64,000 bases of DNA from Streptomyces exfoliatus (GCF_000725545.1 NZ_JNZP01000023.1:1-64000), one strand, 5' to 3'. Shown: positions 26,018 to 35,754, counted from the first letter of the stretch. Notes: generated by a model not told the origin, from the sequence alone. Numbers and translations are program-made.

Positions 26018-26998
26018 ATGGACGTGGTGAGCGACGCGATCTCGGCCGTCCGTGTCGGGCGGCCCTCCTCCGACCGGGTGCGCGTGGGCGGCAGCTGGTG
26101 CGCGCGGCTCGATCCGTACGACGGCGCCGGGTTCCACATCGTCCTGAAGGGCGGCTGCTGGCTGCTGCCCGACGGCGGCGACCCGGTGGCCCTGGGCGCG
26201 GGGGACGCGGTGCTGCTGCCGCACGGCACCGGGCACGTCATCGCCGACTCGCCCGCCGACGCGGCGACGGTCGGGCGGGCCGTGTCGTTCACCCGGTGGG
26301 CCGACGGGACCCTGCCGCGCCCGGCCCTCTCCCCCTCTCACGAGAGCGAGGTGGAGATGCTCTGCGGCAAGTACCGGCTCGACCACAGCCGCGCGCATCC
26401 GCTCCTGGCGGAGCTCCCGTCCCTCGTGCACCTCCCGCACCGGGGAGACGGCCACCCCGAACTGCGGGCCGCCATCGGCCTGCTCAGCGGCGAGCTGGAC
26501 GAGCTGCGGCCCGGCTCGTCCATCGCGCTGCCGAGCCTGCTCGACCTGCTGCTCGTCTACATGATCCGCTCCTGGATGACCGAGGCCACCGCCGGAGCCT
26601 GGCCGGCGGTCCTGGGGGACCCCGTGGCCGCCGCCGCTCTGCGCGCGCTGCACTCCGACCCGGCCGCCCCGTGGACCGTCGACCGGCTCGCCGCGGAGGC
26701 GGGCGTCTCCCGGCCCACCCTGGCCCGCCGCTTCACCGCCCTCGTCGGCCGGCCCCCGATGGCGTACCTGACGTGGTGGCGGCTGACCCGCGCCGCCGCC
26801 CTGCTCCGGGACACCCCGGATCCGCTGGCCGCGGTCGCCCGCCGCGTCGGCTACGCCACGCCGTACGCCCTCTCGCACGCCTTCCGCCGCGAGTTCGGCA
26901 CCACGCCCGGCCAGTACCGCGCGGCGGCGGCCGGCCGCGGTGCCGGCGCGGGTGTCGGTGTCGTCGGTGCCGGTGCCGGTGCCGTCATCGCCTCCTGA
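26018..26998 (+). CDS. AraC-family regulator with cupin sensor domain
   Basis: A 326-aa regulator. The N-terminal cupin-type domain (residues 20-170; GFHIVLKGGCWLLPDGG, ALGAGDAVLLPHGTGHVI) is followed by the AraC double helix-turn-helix: DRLAAEAGVSRPTLARRFTA, then LAAVARRVGYATPYALSHAF and RREFGTTPGQYR. It ends in a Gly/Ala/Val-rich tail of low complexity. It is divergent from the MBL hydrolase, its most likely target, and its last 14 bp overlap the opposing beta-helix gene. Confidence 0.9.
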   Translation: MDVVSDAISAVRVGRPSSDRVRVGGSWCARLDPYDGAGFHIVLKGGCWLLPDGGDPVALGAGDAVLLPHGTGHVIADSPADAATVGRAVSFTRWADGTLPRPALSPSHESEVEMLCGKYRLDHSRAHPLLAELPSLVHLPHRGDGHPELRAAIGLLSGELDELRPGSSIALPSLLDLLLVYMIRSWMTEATAGAWPAVLGDPVAAAALRALHSDPAAPWTVDRLAAEAGVSRPTLARRFTALVGRPPMAYLTWWRLTRAAALLRDTPDPLAAVARRVGYATPYALSHAFRREFGTTPGQYRAAAAGRGAGAGVGVVGAGAGAVIAS

Positions 26999-28664
26999 GC
27001 GCCCGCTGTGCCTCGTACAGGTTCCGCGGGCGCACCGAGGCCGGGTTTCCGTACGCCTCCACGCGCGCGTGGAGGTCGCCCGTGAAGTCCGGGACGTCCG
27101 TCTGGTCGAACTCGCGGACCTCGCTGATGCCGACCGTCGCGCTGTACGGGGCGACGGTGTCGATCTTCACCAGGCCGGCCCTGCCGTTGGTCACCGTCAC
27201 GTTCCAGTGGGCGAACCGGGCCCCGTAGAGCGGGCCCGCCGAGGCGTCGCCGCCGTGCCGGCCGTTGTTCTCGACGGTGATCTCGGTCCGTACGTTCGCG
27301 AAGGGCATGCCCCGGTGGGTGTCGAAGGTGCCCATCTCCATCACCCCGCGCGACCAGACGTTGTGGCTGGACAGGCCCTCGACGTTGATGCCGTGGAGCT
27401 GGGTACCGACCGGGGCGGGGACGGTGCGGGCGGCGATGTGGAAGTCCTCGACCAGGTTGTCGTGCGCGCCCTCCCGGCAGTAGTACGGGTGGTGGGAGCC
27501 GCGACCCTCCACCCGGGTGCGGCGCAGGGTGCAGGCGGAGGCGGCGACGAGCCCGAAGCCGTTGTCGACGTGCCGGACGACCACGTCCTCGGCCCAGCAG
27601 TCGTACGCGCACTGGAAGGTGACGCCGTTGTGGCCCTTGTCGAGGAGGTGCGGGGCCTGCGGGGTCTCCACGGCCTCCAGGGTCAGGCCGACCACCCCCG
27701 AGCCCGTGAGCGGCTCGGCCCCGGAGACGAGTCGGGGGTCCCACTCGGGGCGCGCGTCGAGCGGCAGCGGCCGTTCGAGGGTCACCGTCCGGCCGCGCAC
27801 GGCGGTGATCCGTACGGGCCACTCGTAGGGGACGTAGCTGGTCAGCTTCGTCCTCTCGGCCCAGGTGTACGCCTCCGGGCCCGGGCCGCCGCCCGCCATG
27901 TGCTGCAGGAGGGTGTGGGAGGGGTCGTCGGCGAGGCGGAGGAGGACCAGCTGTCCGCGCCGGAGGGCCGACGGGTCCTCGACGGTGACCGTGCGGTCGC
28001 CGCGGCGGGCCGGACGGACGGCGGTGAGGGTGGTCCACTCGTCGCGCCGGTTGCCGGTCCAGCCCTCGAAGGGCCAGGCCCGGTCCCGTATCGCGGCGAC
28101 GAGGGAGGCGTGCCGGGCGTGCGGGGAGAGCCAGATCAGGCCGCCGGCCCAGGACCAGGAGGACTTGTCGCCGCCGTAGCGGGAGCCGTACGGGCCGATC
28201 AGCTCGGTGAGGTTCCGCGTGGCGAGCAGGGTCGTACGGCCGGAGCCCGCGCCGCGCAGGACCACTCCGCTGTGGCCGATCCGGAGGTAGTCGTCGATCC
28301 GGTAGATGCCGGGCGGGAGGAGGACGGTGCCGCCGCCCCGCTCCCCCGCCTCCGTGAGGGCGCGGTTGATCGCGGGCGCCGAGTCGGCCGAGCCGTCGGG
28401 GGTGGCCCCGTGGGCGAGGGCGTCGGCCAGGGCCGGCGGGCGGGGTGAGCGCCGGGCACCGCCGTGGGCACCGGCCCGGCCCACGTAGGGGATCTGCGGG
28501 TGGGTGTAGGGGGCGGTCTCGAACTCGCGCCAGAGTGCGGCGGAGTGGGCGGGTGGTCCGGCGGAGCGAGTGGGTGGGGTGAACGCCGTCGCGCCGATTC
28601 CCGCCGTCGTGGCTCCCGCCACCGCCACCGCGCCGCCGACGAACTGCCTTCTGCTGAGTGCCAT
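26985..28664 (-). CDS. Tat-exported right-handed beta-helix protein
   Basis: A 559-aa protein. The Tat signal is MALSRRQFVGGAVAVAGATT (SRRQFV motif), with cleavage near residue 30. The domain start has GTVLLPPGIYRIDDYLRIGH and GVVLRGAGSGRTTLLA, the pattern of pectate-lyase-like/glycosyl hydrolase family 28-like beta-helices. Short coils follow, with CAYDCWAEDVVVRHVDNGFG and HHPYYCREGAHDNLVEDFHI. It is probably a secreted polysaccharide-binding or -cleaving protein; the substrate is unknown. ATG 28664 is preceded by AGGGG. A palindromic operator candidate lies immediately upstream. It is convergent with the AraC gene. Confidence 0.85.
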   Translation of the reverse strand: MALSRRQFVGGAVAVAGATTAGIGATAFTPPTRSAGPPAHSAALWREFETAPYTHPQIPYVGRAGAHGGARRSPRPPALADALAHGATPDGSADSAPAINRALTEAGERGGGTVLLPPGIYRIDDYLRIGHSGVVLRGAGSGRTTLLATRNLTELIGPYGSRYGGDKSSWSWAGGLIWLSPHARHASLVAAIRDRAWPFEGWTGNRRDEWTTLTAVRPARRGDRTVTVEDPSALRRGQLVLLRLADDPSHTLLQHMAGGGPGPEAYTWAERTKLTSYVPYEWPVRITAVRGRTVTLERPLPLDARPEWDPRLVSGAEPLTGSGVVGLTLEAVETPQAPHLLDKGHNGVTFQCAYDCWAEDVVVRHVDNGFGLVAASACTLRRTRVEGRGSHHPYYCREGAHDNLVEDFHIAARTVPAPVGTQLHGINVEGLSSHNVWSRGVMEMGTFDTHRGMPFANVRTEITVENNGRHGGDASAGPLYGARFAHWNVTVTNGRAGLVKIDTVAPYSATVGISEVREFDQTDVPDFTGDLHARVEAYGNPASVRPRNLYEAQRALRRR

Positions 28665-28676
28665 GCCCCTGAACCT

Positions 28677-28690
28677 TTCATGTATATGAA
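28677..28690. promoter_or_regulatory. Palindrome TTCAT-GTAT-ATGAA, operator candidate
   Basis: A perfect 5-bp inverted repeat in an AT-rich island, 13 bp upstream of the beta-helix gene start. It overlaps the expected promoter or leader and suits a repressor site. The regulator is unknown. Confidence 0.45.
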
Positions 28691-28777
28691 CGGTGTTCAG
28701 ATTTATGCTGGGCGTGAGCATGGCACCGCCCGGCCCTTGCGGGAAGGGGGCGGTAGAGGGGAGGTTTCCGCGCGCGG

Positions 28778-29278
28778 CTAGCGCGTCGGCTTCTGGGTCA
28801 GGTTCTTGAACGCGTCGAGGTTCCGGGTCGACTCGCCGCGCGAGACCCGCCACTCGTACTCGCGCCGGATCGCCGACGCGAATCCCAGCTCCAGGAGCGT
28901 GTTGAAGTCGCCGTCCGCCGCTTCCAGGACCGAGCCGAGCAGCCGGTCCAGCTCCTCGGGCGTGACGGAGGCGAGCGGCAGCCTGCCCGCGAGGTAGACG
29001 TCGCCGAGGCCGTCGACCGCGTAACTCACCCCGTACAGCTTGAGGTTGCGTTCGAGCAGCCAGCGGTGGACGCCCGCCTCGTTCTCGTCCGGGTGCCGGA
29101 TGACGAAGGCGTTGAGCGAGAGCGAGTGGCGCCCGACGCGTAGTGACAGCGTCGTGAAGAGCTTCCGCGTGCCGGGAAGCTTGACCACGTAAGAGCCCGG
29201 TTCGGGGGACTCCCACTCCAGTTCCGCGTCCTTGAAGGTGTCCTCGACGATCCGCCGGACGTCCTCGGTCTCAGCCAT
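28778..29278 (-). CDS. YbjN-domain protein
   Basis: A 166-aa cytoplasmic protein of the YbjN fold (related to type III chaperone-like folds): [40 protein letters not shown] and [20 protein letters not shown]. The family is a putative sensory or chaperone-like module. Its start overlaps the end of mshA by 8 bp, so it is translationally coupled to mycothiol synthesis; a direct role in that pathway is not established. Confidence 0.85.
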   Translation of the reverse strand: MAETEDVRRIVEDTFKDAELEWESPEPGSYVVKLPGTRKLFTTLSLRVGRHSLSLNAFVIRHPDENEAGVHRWLLERNLKLYGVSYAVDGLGDVYLAGRLPLASVTPEELDRLLGSVLEAADGDFNTLLELGFASAIRREYEWRVSRGESTRNLDAFKNLTQKPTR

Positions 29279-30638
29279 GGTGGGAGCGTACGCGACGGCG
29301 GTTCTCGCGCAGCCGGTGGTCGTGCATGGCGGCCGTGTAGACGTCCGCCGTGCCCGAGGCCGCCGTGTCCCAGCCGAAGGAACCGGCGTGCCGGGCCGCC
29401 GCCTCGCCCATCCGGGCCGACAGGTCGGGGTCGGCCACGAACCGGCCGAGCGCGCGGGCGTAGTCCGCCGGGTCGTGCCCCTGCACGAGGAAGCCGGTCA
29501 CGTCGTCCCGTACGGCGACGGGCAGGCCGCCGACCGCCGCCGCGACGACCGGGGTGCCGGCCGCCTGCGCCTCGATGGCGACCAGGCCGAAGGACTCGCT
29601 GTACGAGGGCATGACGAGGACGCTCGCCGCGCGGAACCAGTCGGCGAGCCTGTCCTGGCCCACCGGCGGGTGGAAGCGCACCACGTCCGCGATGCCGAGC
29701 CGGGCGGCCAGCTTCTGCAGCCCCTCCGGCTTGGCGAGACCGCTGCCGCTCGGGCCGCCGACCACCGGAACGATCATGCGCGAGCGCAGCGACGGGTCCC
29801 GGTCGAGGAGCACCGCGGCGGCCTTCAGCAGGACGTCGGGGGCCTTCAGGGGCTGTATGCGGCCCGCGAAGACCGGGATGAAGGCGTCCTGCGGCAGCCC
29901 GAGCCGGGCGCGGGCCGCGGCGCGGCCGTCGGCGGGGCGGAAGTGGTCCAGGTTCACGCCGGGGTGGACGACCGCGATCTTGCCGGGATCGGCCTCGTAG
30001 AAGCGGGCGAGCTCGTCGGCCTCCTCGGCCGTGTTCGCGATCAGGCGGTCGGCCGCCGACACGATCTGCGTCTCGCCGATCACCCGGGCCGCGGGTTCGG
30101 GCGTGTCGCCGTCGGCGAGCGCCGCGTTCTTGACCTTCGCCATGGTGTGCATGGCGTGGACGAGCGGGACGCCCCAGCGTTCGGCGGCGAGCCAGCCGAC
30201 GTGCCCGGAGAGCCAGTAGTGGGAGTGGACGAGGTCGTAGTGGCCAGGGCGGTGACCGGCCCACGCCTGCATCACGCCGTGCGTGAAGGCACAGAGCTGG
30301 GCCGGCAGCTCCTCCTTGGCCAGGCCCTCGTACGGGCCCGCGTCGACGTGGCGCACGAGGACACCGGGGGTGAGCTCCACGACCGGGGGGAGGCCGCCGG
30401 TGGTGGCCCGGGTGAAGATCTCCACCTCGATGTCGATGGCGGCGAGACGTTTCGCCAGCTCGACGATGTAGACGTTCATGCCGCCCGCGTCGCCCGTGCC
30501 CGGCTGGTGCAGCGGGGAGGTGTGGACGCTGAGCATGGCCACGCGGCGCGGGCTGCGGTTCCGGCCGGGGAGCCGGAGCCGGGATGATGCCGGGTGCCGG
30601 TGCCGGGTTCCGGCGAACCGGGACACGTACTGGCTCAC
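29271..30638 (-). CDS. mshA: D-inositol-3-phosphate glycosyltransferase MshA
   Basis: A 455-aa GT4 enzyme that joins UDP-GlcNAc to 1L-myo-inositol-1-phosphate, the first step of mycothiol synthesis. The N-terminal acceptor domain has [36 protein letters not shown] and [12 protein letters not shown]. The C-terminal donor domain has [26 protein letters not shown] and the catalytic [20 protein letters not shown] (E-x7-E). The start is GTG 30638. Length and motifs fit actinobacterial MshA closely. It is coupled to the YbjN gene downstream. Confidence 0.93.
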   Translation of the reverse strand: MSQYVSRFAGTRHRHPASSRLRLPGRNRSPRRVAMLSVHTSPLHQPGTGDAGGMNVYIVELAKRLAAIDIEVEIFTRATTGGLPPVVELTPGVLVRHVDAGPYEGLAKEELPAQLCAFTHGVMQAWAGHRPGHYDLVHSHYWLSGHVGWLAAERWGVPLVHAMHTMAKVKNAALADGDTPEPAARVIGETQIVSAADRLIANTAEEADELARFYEADPGKIAVVHPGVNLDHFRPADGRAAARARLGLPQDAFIPVFAGRIQPLKAPDVLLKAAAVLLDRDPSLRSRMIVPVVGGPSGSGLAKPEGLQKLAARLGIADVVRFHPPVGQDRLADWFRAASVLVMPSYSESFGLVAIEAQAAGTPVVAAAVGGLPVAVRDDVTGFLVQGHDPADYARALGRFVADPDLSARMGEAAARHAGSFGWDTAASGTADVYTAAMHDHRLRENRRRVRSHHG

Positions 30639-30950
30639 GTCGGCGGTCCTTCCGCTCGGGGGCCTGAATGGCTGAGCTGGGGGGGCGGGCTGGGGTTGAG
30701 CTGGTGGGACGGGGCGGGGCTGGTGGGTCGGGGCTGCGCTGGTGACGGCGGGCCGGGTCGGTCTGTCGGGCATGGCTCTCGGAGGGCGCGGACGTCCTCC
30801 ACCCGGCAGAACACCGGAATGCCCTCCTTCATTTCCGCCGGCGGGGTGCTTTGCCAATTCATTGCCGCCGCGGGAGCGGGGCGCGGGACGTGGCGGCCGG
30901 TGCCGCGCCCGGGCCGTGAGCGGCGGGCCACGACCCTTTACGCTCGTGGC
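30639..30950. other. Divergent promoter region mshA / methyltransferase
   Basis: 312 bp. The part nearest mshA contains irregular G-rich copies of GCTGGTGGG and GGGGCGGGGCTGG (30670-30760), a simple degenerate repeat. No gene is supported. It must hold the mshA promoter. Confidence 0.5.
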
Positions 30951-31781
30951 ATGGCCCCGCGCACCACCCGCCCCGTCGGCACACCGACCCGCGGGACCAC
31001 CAACCCCAACCGTCTGCGCCGCATGGACCGCTGGATCGCCGCCGTCCACGGCCCCGCCCTGCGCAGCTCCCCCGAGCCGCCCGTCGCCGTGGACCTCGGT
31101 TACGGGGCCGCTCCCTGGACCGCCGTCGAACTCCTCGCCCGGCTGCGCACCGCCGACCCCCGCACCCGTCTCTACGGCATCGAGATCGAACCCGCCCGCG
31201 TCGAGGCCGCGAAGCCGTACGAGCACGAGGGCCTCTCCTTCCTGCACGGCGGCTTCGAGGTACCGGTGCCCGGCCAGGTCGCCCTGATCCGGGCGGCGAA
31301 CGTGCTGCGCCAGTACGACGAGGAGCAGGTCGCCGCCGTCTGGCAGCGGCTGTGCGGGCGGCTCGCGCCCCCGGACCCCGCGGGGAGCGGGCCCGGGAGG
31401 TACGGGGGAGGGCTGCTCGTGGAGGGCACCTGCGACGAGATCGGGCGCCGGCACGTGTGGGTGGCGCTCGACCGCGGCGGACCGCGCACGGTGACCTTCG
31501 CGACCCGGCTGGGCTCGCTCGACCGCCCTTCGGACCTGGCGGAGCGACTGCCGAAGGCGCTGATCCACCGCAACGTGCCGGGCGAGCCGGTGCACGCGTT
31601 CCTGCGGGACTTCGACCGGGCGTGGTCGGCGGCCGCTCCGTACGCCTCGTTCGGCGCCCGGCAGCGCTGGATCCGCGCCGTCCGCGACCTGGCGGCGGAC
31701 TGGCCGCTGGCGGACGGGCCCCGGCGCTGGCGCCAGGGCGAGGTGACGGTCCGGTGGGAGGCGCTGGCGCCCCGGGGTTGA
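30951..31781 (+). CDS. SAM-dependent methyltransferase-like protein
   Basis: A 276-aa protein. The Rossmann start is [20 protein letters not shown] (motif I), then [20 protein letters not shown] (acidic end of beta-2) and [20 protein letters not shown]. The N-terminus is Arg/Pro-rich. The SAM site is recognisable but departs from the canonical GxGxG, and the substrate is unknown. It is an actinobacterial family that typically neighbours mshA. Start ATG 30951. Confidence 0.78.
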   Translation: MAPRTTRPVGTPTRGTTNPNRLRRMDRWIAAVHGPALRSSPEPPVAVDLGYGAAPWTAVELLARLRTADPRTRLYGIEIEPARVEAAKPYEHEGLSFLHGGFEVPVPGQVALIRAANVLRQYDEEQVAAVWQRLCGRLAPPDPAGSGPGRYGGGLLVEGTCDEIGRRHVWVALDRGGPRTVTFATRLGSLDRPSDLAERLPKALIHRNVPGEPVHAFLRDFDRAWSAAAPYASFGARQRWIRAVRDLAADWPLADGPRRWRQGEVTVRWEALAPRG

Positions 31782-32020
31782 GGAGACCCGAAAAGCCCTG
31801 GCGACCCTCGTCTTTCCCCAACTCCCGCTGAATTTCCCGTACGCCGGGAACGTCACACGCGTCTCACGCGTCCCCCGTGGGGGAGGCGGGTCCGACAAGC
31901 CCCGGTTTCCCCTGTCGTTTTGCGGTTTCGCATGGCACTATCGCCAAGGTCAGCGCACGTTACTGACGGTAAATCAGATTTCGGCATCAGTCATCGGATT
32001 GGTCATTCGAGGGGGAGCTC

Positions 32021-33070
32021 GTGAACCGACGCCGCCACGCCACCGCAGCGATCACCGTGATCTGCGCCCTGACCGTGCTGGCCTCTCCCGCGCTGACCCT
32101 CCAGGCCGCCGCCGCGCCGTACCCGCCGCTTCCTCCGAAGAAGACCCTGGAGCAGGTGCGCGAGGAGATAGACACCCTCTACCGGCAGGCCGCCGTCGCC
32201 ACCGACGCGTACAACCTCGCGGAGGAGCAGACCAAGGAGCAGTCCGCCGAGCTCGTCGAGGTCGCCCGGATGATCGTGGCCGGCCGCGAGAAGATCGAGG
32301 ACCTCAAGGCCAAGGCCGGCGCCGCCGCCCGTGCCCAGTACCGCAACGGCGGACTCCCCGAAGGCGCGCAGCTCGTCCTCACCGACGACCCGCAGCTCTT
32401 CCTCGACGCCGCAGGACGGCTCAGGGACGGCGCGAAGGCCACCACCGACCTCCTCGGCGAAATGACGCGGACCCAGGCCCAGTTGGACGTGTACGCGAAG
32501 GACGCGGGCGCCAACTGGACCAAGCTCGAAGCCCACCGCATCAAGCAGGCCCAGGCGAAGAAGCAGATCAACGACAAGATCGCCGCGGCGAAGAAGCTGG
32601 AGTCGGAGCTCGCCGCGGAGGAGCGGGAGCGGCTGCGGCGCCTGGAGGAACAGGAACGGCAGCGGGCCCAGACGACCTGGCTCGGCACCGGCGTCCTCGC
32701 CGGCCTGAGCGCGACCGCGACGCCGGAGGCCAAGAAGGCGATCGCGTTCGCGACGGCCCAGATCGGCAAGCCGTACGTGTGGGGCGCCGAGGGACCGGAC
32801 TCGTTCGACTGCTCGGGGCTGACCCAGAGCGCCTGGGGCGCGGCGGGCCGGCCGATACCGCGCACCTCGCAGGAGCAGTGGCGACTGCTGCCGCGCGTGG
32901 ACGTGAAGGACATGCGGCCCGGTGACCTGATCGTCTACTTCAAGGACGCGAGCCACATCGGGATGTACATCGGGAACGGCTCGATGGTGCACGCACCCCG
33001 CCCCGGGCGGGACGTGACGATCGCGGGGGCGGGCTCGATGGAGATCCTGGGGGTCGTGCGGCCGATGTGA
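32021..33070 (+). CDS. Secreted NlpC/P60 peptidoglycan hydrolase
   Basis: A 349-aa exported protein. The signal peptide ends near residue 31 (ALTLQAAAAP). Residues 40-220 form a long coiled coil (LEQVREEIDTLYRQAA through EEQERQRAQ), and the C-terminal NlpC/P60 domain has the catalytic Cys in DSFDCSGLTQSAW and His in SHIGMYIGNG. This architecture matches RipA/Cgl-type D,L-endopeptidases that cleave cell-wall peptide stems; the coiled coil may bind an FtsEX-like activator. GTG 32021 lies after a strong GAGGGGGAG site. No c-di-AMP riboswitch signature is seen in the leader. Confidence 0.92.
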   Translation: MNRRRHATAAITVICALTVLASPALTLQAAAAPYPPLPPKKTLEQVREEIDTLYRQAAVATDAYNLAEEQTKEQSAELVEVARMIVAGREKIEDLKAKAGAAARAQYRNGGLPEGAQLVLTDDPQLFLDAAGRLRDGAKATTDLLGEMTRTQAQLDVYAKDAGANWTKLEAHRIKQAQAKKQINDKIAAAKKLESELAAEERERLRRLEEQERQRAQTTWLGTGVLAGLSATATPEAKKAIAFATAQIGKPYVWGAEGPDSFDCSGLTQSAWGAAGRPIPRTSQEQWRLLPRVDVKDMRPGDLIVYFKDASHIGMYIGNGSMVHAPRPGRDVTIAGAGSMEILGVVRPM

Positions 33071-33418
33071 GGGGCCGGGCCGGTCACGTCTCCGCGGGAC
33101 ACGGCCGCGCACCGGCTGCTCGTCCCTGCGCCTGTGCCGCTGACGGGCGCGACGCCCAACCCGACGTGACGCAGTGCACGGCACCGCCGGAGCGGCAGGC
33201 GACCCCGGGGCGTGACGTTTCTCATTGCCTCCGGGGCCTCCCGCACAGCACACCCGGGCAAGTACCTCCCTTTCCGCGGCATATGCCAATCCCGCCACGG
33301 CCGCTCCCCCGCCGAGCGCCATTCCGCTGCGCACCGCCCTACCGCTATGGTCCGGGACGGGCGGGACGCCACCCGGCGCCCTGCGCACCTTCGGGGGGAG
33401 GGAAGGAAACCCGGACCG
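33071..33418. other. Intergenic region upstream of the PP2C gene
   Basis: 348 bp between co-directional genes. I see no gene, clear terminator or strong operator in it; it presumably holds the promoter of the following phosphatase. Confidence 0.5.
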
Positions 33419-34714
33419 ATGCCCGTATCCGTACCGCGTCAGAGAATCGTCTCTGCTGCTGCGGGACCCGGCGACGCCACCGCTATGGACGCCACCGCTA
33501 TGACAGGCACAGTCACAGGCACCGACCGCACCGATCTCACTCTCCTGGTCGTCGAGGACGACCCGGCGGGTGTCCTCGCCGTACCCGAACTGCTCGACGC
33601 GGCCGACGCCGCCGGCACCCGGGTCCGCATCCGTACCGCCCGCAACCTCACCGAGGCCGAGCGGCTCCTCACGGACGACGTCCACTGCGTCCTCGTCGAC
33701 CTCTCCCTGCCCGGCCCCAGGGCGGGCGACGACCCGCTCGCCCCGCTGCGGCACATCCTGCGCCTCGCCCCGCGCCACGCCGTCCTCGCGCTCGCGGCCT
33801 CCGCCGACGCGGAGCTGGCGGCCGAGGCGGTACGCGTCGGGGCCCAGGACCACCTCTTCCGCGAGGAGCTCGACGGGCGGCTGCTCAGCCGGGCCATCCG
33901 CTACGCGGTCGAACGCAAGCGCGCCGACGCCGTCCAGGTGAAGCTCGCCGAGTCCCGCCTGCGCGCCCAGGAGAACGCCCGCCTGGAACGCGGGCTGCTC
34001 CCCACCCCGCTCCTGGAGGGCTCCGACCTGCGGTTCGCGGCCCACTACCGGCCCGGCCGCTCGCGCGCGCTGCTCGGCGGCGACTTCTACGACGTCGTGC
34101 GTACGCCGGACGGAACCGTCCACGCCATGATCGGTGACGTCTGCGGACACGGCCCCGACGAGGCCGCGCTCGGCGTCGAGCTGCGGATCGCGTGGCGGGC
34201 CCTGACGTTCGCCGGCCTCTGCGGTGACGAGCTGCTCTCGACGATGCAGCAGGTCCTGGAGCACGAGCGGGAGAGCGACGAGATCTTCGCGACCCTCTGC
34301 ACCGTCGACATCGCGCCCGACGGCCGCCGGGCGGGCCTCTGCCTGGCCGGCCACCCCTCGCCGCTGATCGCCCGGCAGGGGCGGGCGGCCCGGCTGCTTC
34401 CGTACGAGGACGGCGGCCCGGCCCTCGGGCTGCTGCCGCGCGCCCGCTGGCCGCGCCGGCAGGTCGAGCTCGGCGGCGCGTGGAGCCTGCTGATGTACAC
34501 GGACGGGCTGATCGAGGGACGCTCGGCGGGGCCCGACTCACCGCGGCTCGGTCAGGAGGGGATGGTCGACATGATCAACCGGCAGCTGACCGAGGGCCTG
34601 CGGGGCGAGGAGCTCCTGGAGGCGGCGGTCACCGAGGTCCGGTCGCTGAACGGCGGCGAGCTGACGGACGACGTGGCGGTCCTGGCCCTGGAACGGGACA
34701 GGGCCCGGGGATGA
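33419..34714 (+). CDS. Receiver-domain PP2C (SpoIIE-type) phosphatase
   Basis: A 431-aa protein. After a 35-residue leader comes a receiver-like domain (LTLLVVEDDPAGVLAVPELL, phospho-acceptor in VLVDLSLPG), then a short coiled linker and a PP2C/RsbU domain: LLGGDFYDVVRTPDGTVHAM, IGDVCGHGPDEAAL and LMYTDGLIEGRS, with the metal-binding aspartates. Such phosphatases reset anti-sigma antagonists. In the receiver the usual Lys before Pro is replaced (DHLFREEL), so signalling may be atypical. Start ATG 33419; the frame is open further upstream but without coding bias. Its stop lies inside the terminator. Confidence 0.88.
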   Translation: MPVSVPRQRIVSAAAGPGDATAMDATAMTGTVTGTDRTDLTLLVVEDDPAGVLAVPELLDAADAAGTRVRIRTARNLTEAERLLTDDVHCVLVDLSLPGPRAGDDPLAPLRHILRLAPRHAVLALAASADAELAAEAVRVGAQDHLFREELDGRLLSRAIRYAVERKRADAVQVKLAESRLRAQENARLERGLLPTPLLEGSDLRFAAHYRPGRSRALLGGDFYDVVRTPDGTVHAMIGDVCGHGPDEAALGVELRIAWRALTFAGLCGDELLSTMQQVLEHERESDEIFATLCTVDIAPDGRRAGLCLAGHPSPLIARQGRAARLLPYEDGGPALGLLPRARWPRRQVELGGAWSLLMYTDGLIEGRSAGPDSPRLGQEGMVDMINRQLTEGLRGEELLEAAVTEVRSLNGGELTDDVAVLALERDRARG

Positions 34715-34728
34715 TCCCCGGGCCCTGT
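34698..34728. terminator. Terminator overlapping the PP2C stop
   Basis: ACAGGGCCCGGGG-ATGAT-CCCCGGGCCCTGT, a perfect 13-bp stem. It includes the TGA of the PP2C gene in its loop and faces the DUF2516 gene, so it is probably bidirectional. Confidence 0.9.
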
Positions 34729-34751
34729 CGCTGGTCCTTCGCCGTCTGCGG

Positions 34752-35108
34752 TCACCGGCCGCCGTTGTAGGGGCCGTACGGTCCGTCGCTGCTGGAGCCG
34801 CCGCCCCGGCGCCCGCCACGGCCTCCGCCGGAGACCTGCGCGAGCGCGGGCCGCACGTCCACCATGAAGACGATGGCGGCGATCACGCCTGCGATCTGCA
34901 GGAACAGCATCGGCAGCAGCAGGTTCACGACGAGGTTGATGCCCAGGATGATCAGCCAGAACTTCTTCGTCTGCTTCTCGGCGGCACGGTACGCGTCCTC
35001 GCGCGCCATGGCGGCGAAGACGAGCGCGGCGACGGCGAAGCCGGTGAAGACCAGGAACATCACCAGAGAGAGAAGGGAATCGAATCCCATGCGCAACATG
35101 CTGAGCAC
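34752..35108 (-). CDS. DUF2516 membrane protein
   Basis: A 118-aa protein with two or three hydrophobic segments (SLLSLVMFLVFTGFAVAALV; FWLIILGINLVVNLLLPMLF; GVIAAIVFMVDVRPAL) and a Gly/Arg/Ser tail. It is the DUF2516 family of actinobacteria, function unknown. It is the third gene of the leftward XRE - HBHA-like - DUF2516 set. The start may be MLSML or the MLRM three codons later. Confidence 0.85.
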   Translation of the reverse strand: MLSMLRMGFDSLLSLVMFLVFTGFAVAALVFAAMAREDAYRAAEKQTKKFWLIILGINLVVNLLLPMLFLQIAGVIAAIVFMVDVRPALAQVSGGGRGGRRGGGSSSDGPYGPYNGGR

Positions 35109-35187
35109 CGCCTAGGAAGAGGGGAAGAGCGCCTCGCGGTCAAGGTACCCGGTGCAACGCACCTCGTACCCGCAATGGTGCCCCGGC

Positions 35188-35754
35188 CTACTCCTTCTCG
35201 GCGGTGACGGCCGTCTTCTTGGCGGGGGCCTTGCGGGCCGCCGGCTTCTTGGCGGGCGCCTTCTCGGACGCGTCGGACGCCTCCGTATGCGTCGCCTTCG
35301 TCTCCTCCGCCTTCGTCTCCTCCGGCTCGACGACGACGGCGATCTCGACGATCTCCTCGGCGACCTCGCCCCGCCAGGCCTTGACGGCCTCCTCGCCGTG
35401 GGCGGCGACCTCCTCGTACTTCTCGCGCGCCTTGACCGCGTACTCGGCGGCGACGCCGACGCCACGCAGCGCGAGGTCCTGGGCCGTCTCGCCGAGCTTC
35501 TTGAGGTCCGTGTCGAGACCGCCGACGACATCGGCGAACTTCGACTGCACGGTGGCCTGGGCCTCCTTGGCCTGCGAGGCCACCTTCTCCTGCACGGCCT
35601 TGGGGTCGGTCTTCCGTACGGCCTCGATCCGCGCGGGCGCCTCGGCGGCGAGCTGCTCGATCAGGCCGGGGACCTTCTTGGCCTGCTGCACGGCGAGGTC
35701 GGCGGTGCCGGCGGCGAAGTAGAGAGGGGTACGCAGTTCGTCGATGATGGCCAT
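35188..35754 (-). CDS. HBHA-like coiled-coil protein with Lys-rich tail
   Basis: A 188-aa protein, almost entirely helical and heptad-patterned (TADLAVQQAKKVPGLIEQLA; VVGGLDTDLKKLGETAQDLA). It ends in a Lys/Ala/Pro tail (KKPAARKAPAKKTA), the layout of mycobacterial heparin-binding hemagglutinin. In saprophytes the role is more likely surface or lipid association than adhesion to host cells. It is coupled in context to an XRE regulator upstream (35-bp gap). Confidence 0.82.
   Translation of the reverse strand: MAIIDELRTPLYFAAGTADLAVQQAKKVPGLIEQLAAEAPARIEAVRKTDPKAVQEKVASQAKEAQATVQSKFADVVGGLDTDLKKLGETAQDLALRGVGVAAEYAVKAREKYEEVAAHGEEAVKAWRGEVAEEIVEIAVVVEPEETKAEETKATHTEASDASEKAPAKKPAARKAPAKKTAVTAEKE

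Noticed and set aside
31782..32020. c-di-AMP (ydaO) riboswitch before the NlpC/P60 gene
   Set aside because: Such switches often precede cell-wall hydrolases in actinomycetes, but I cannot find the conserved core sequences here.
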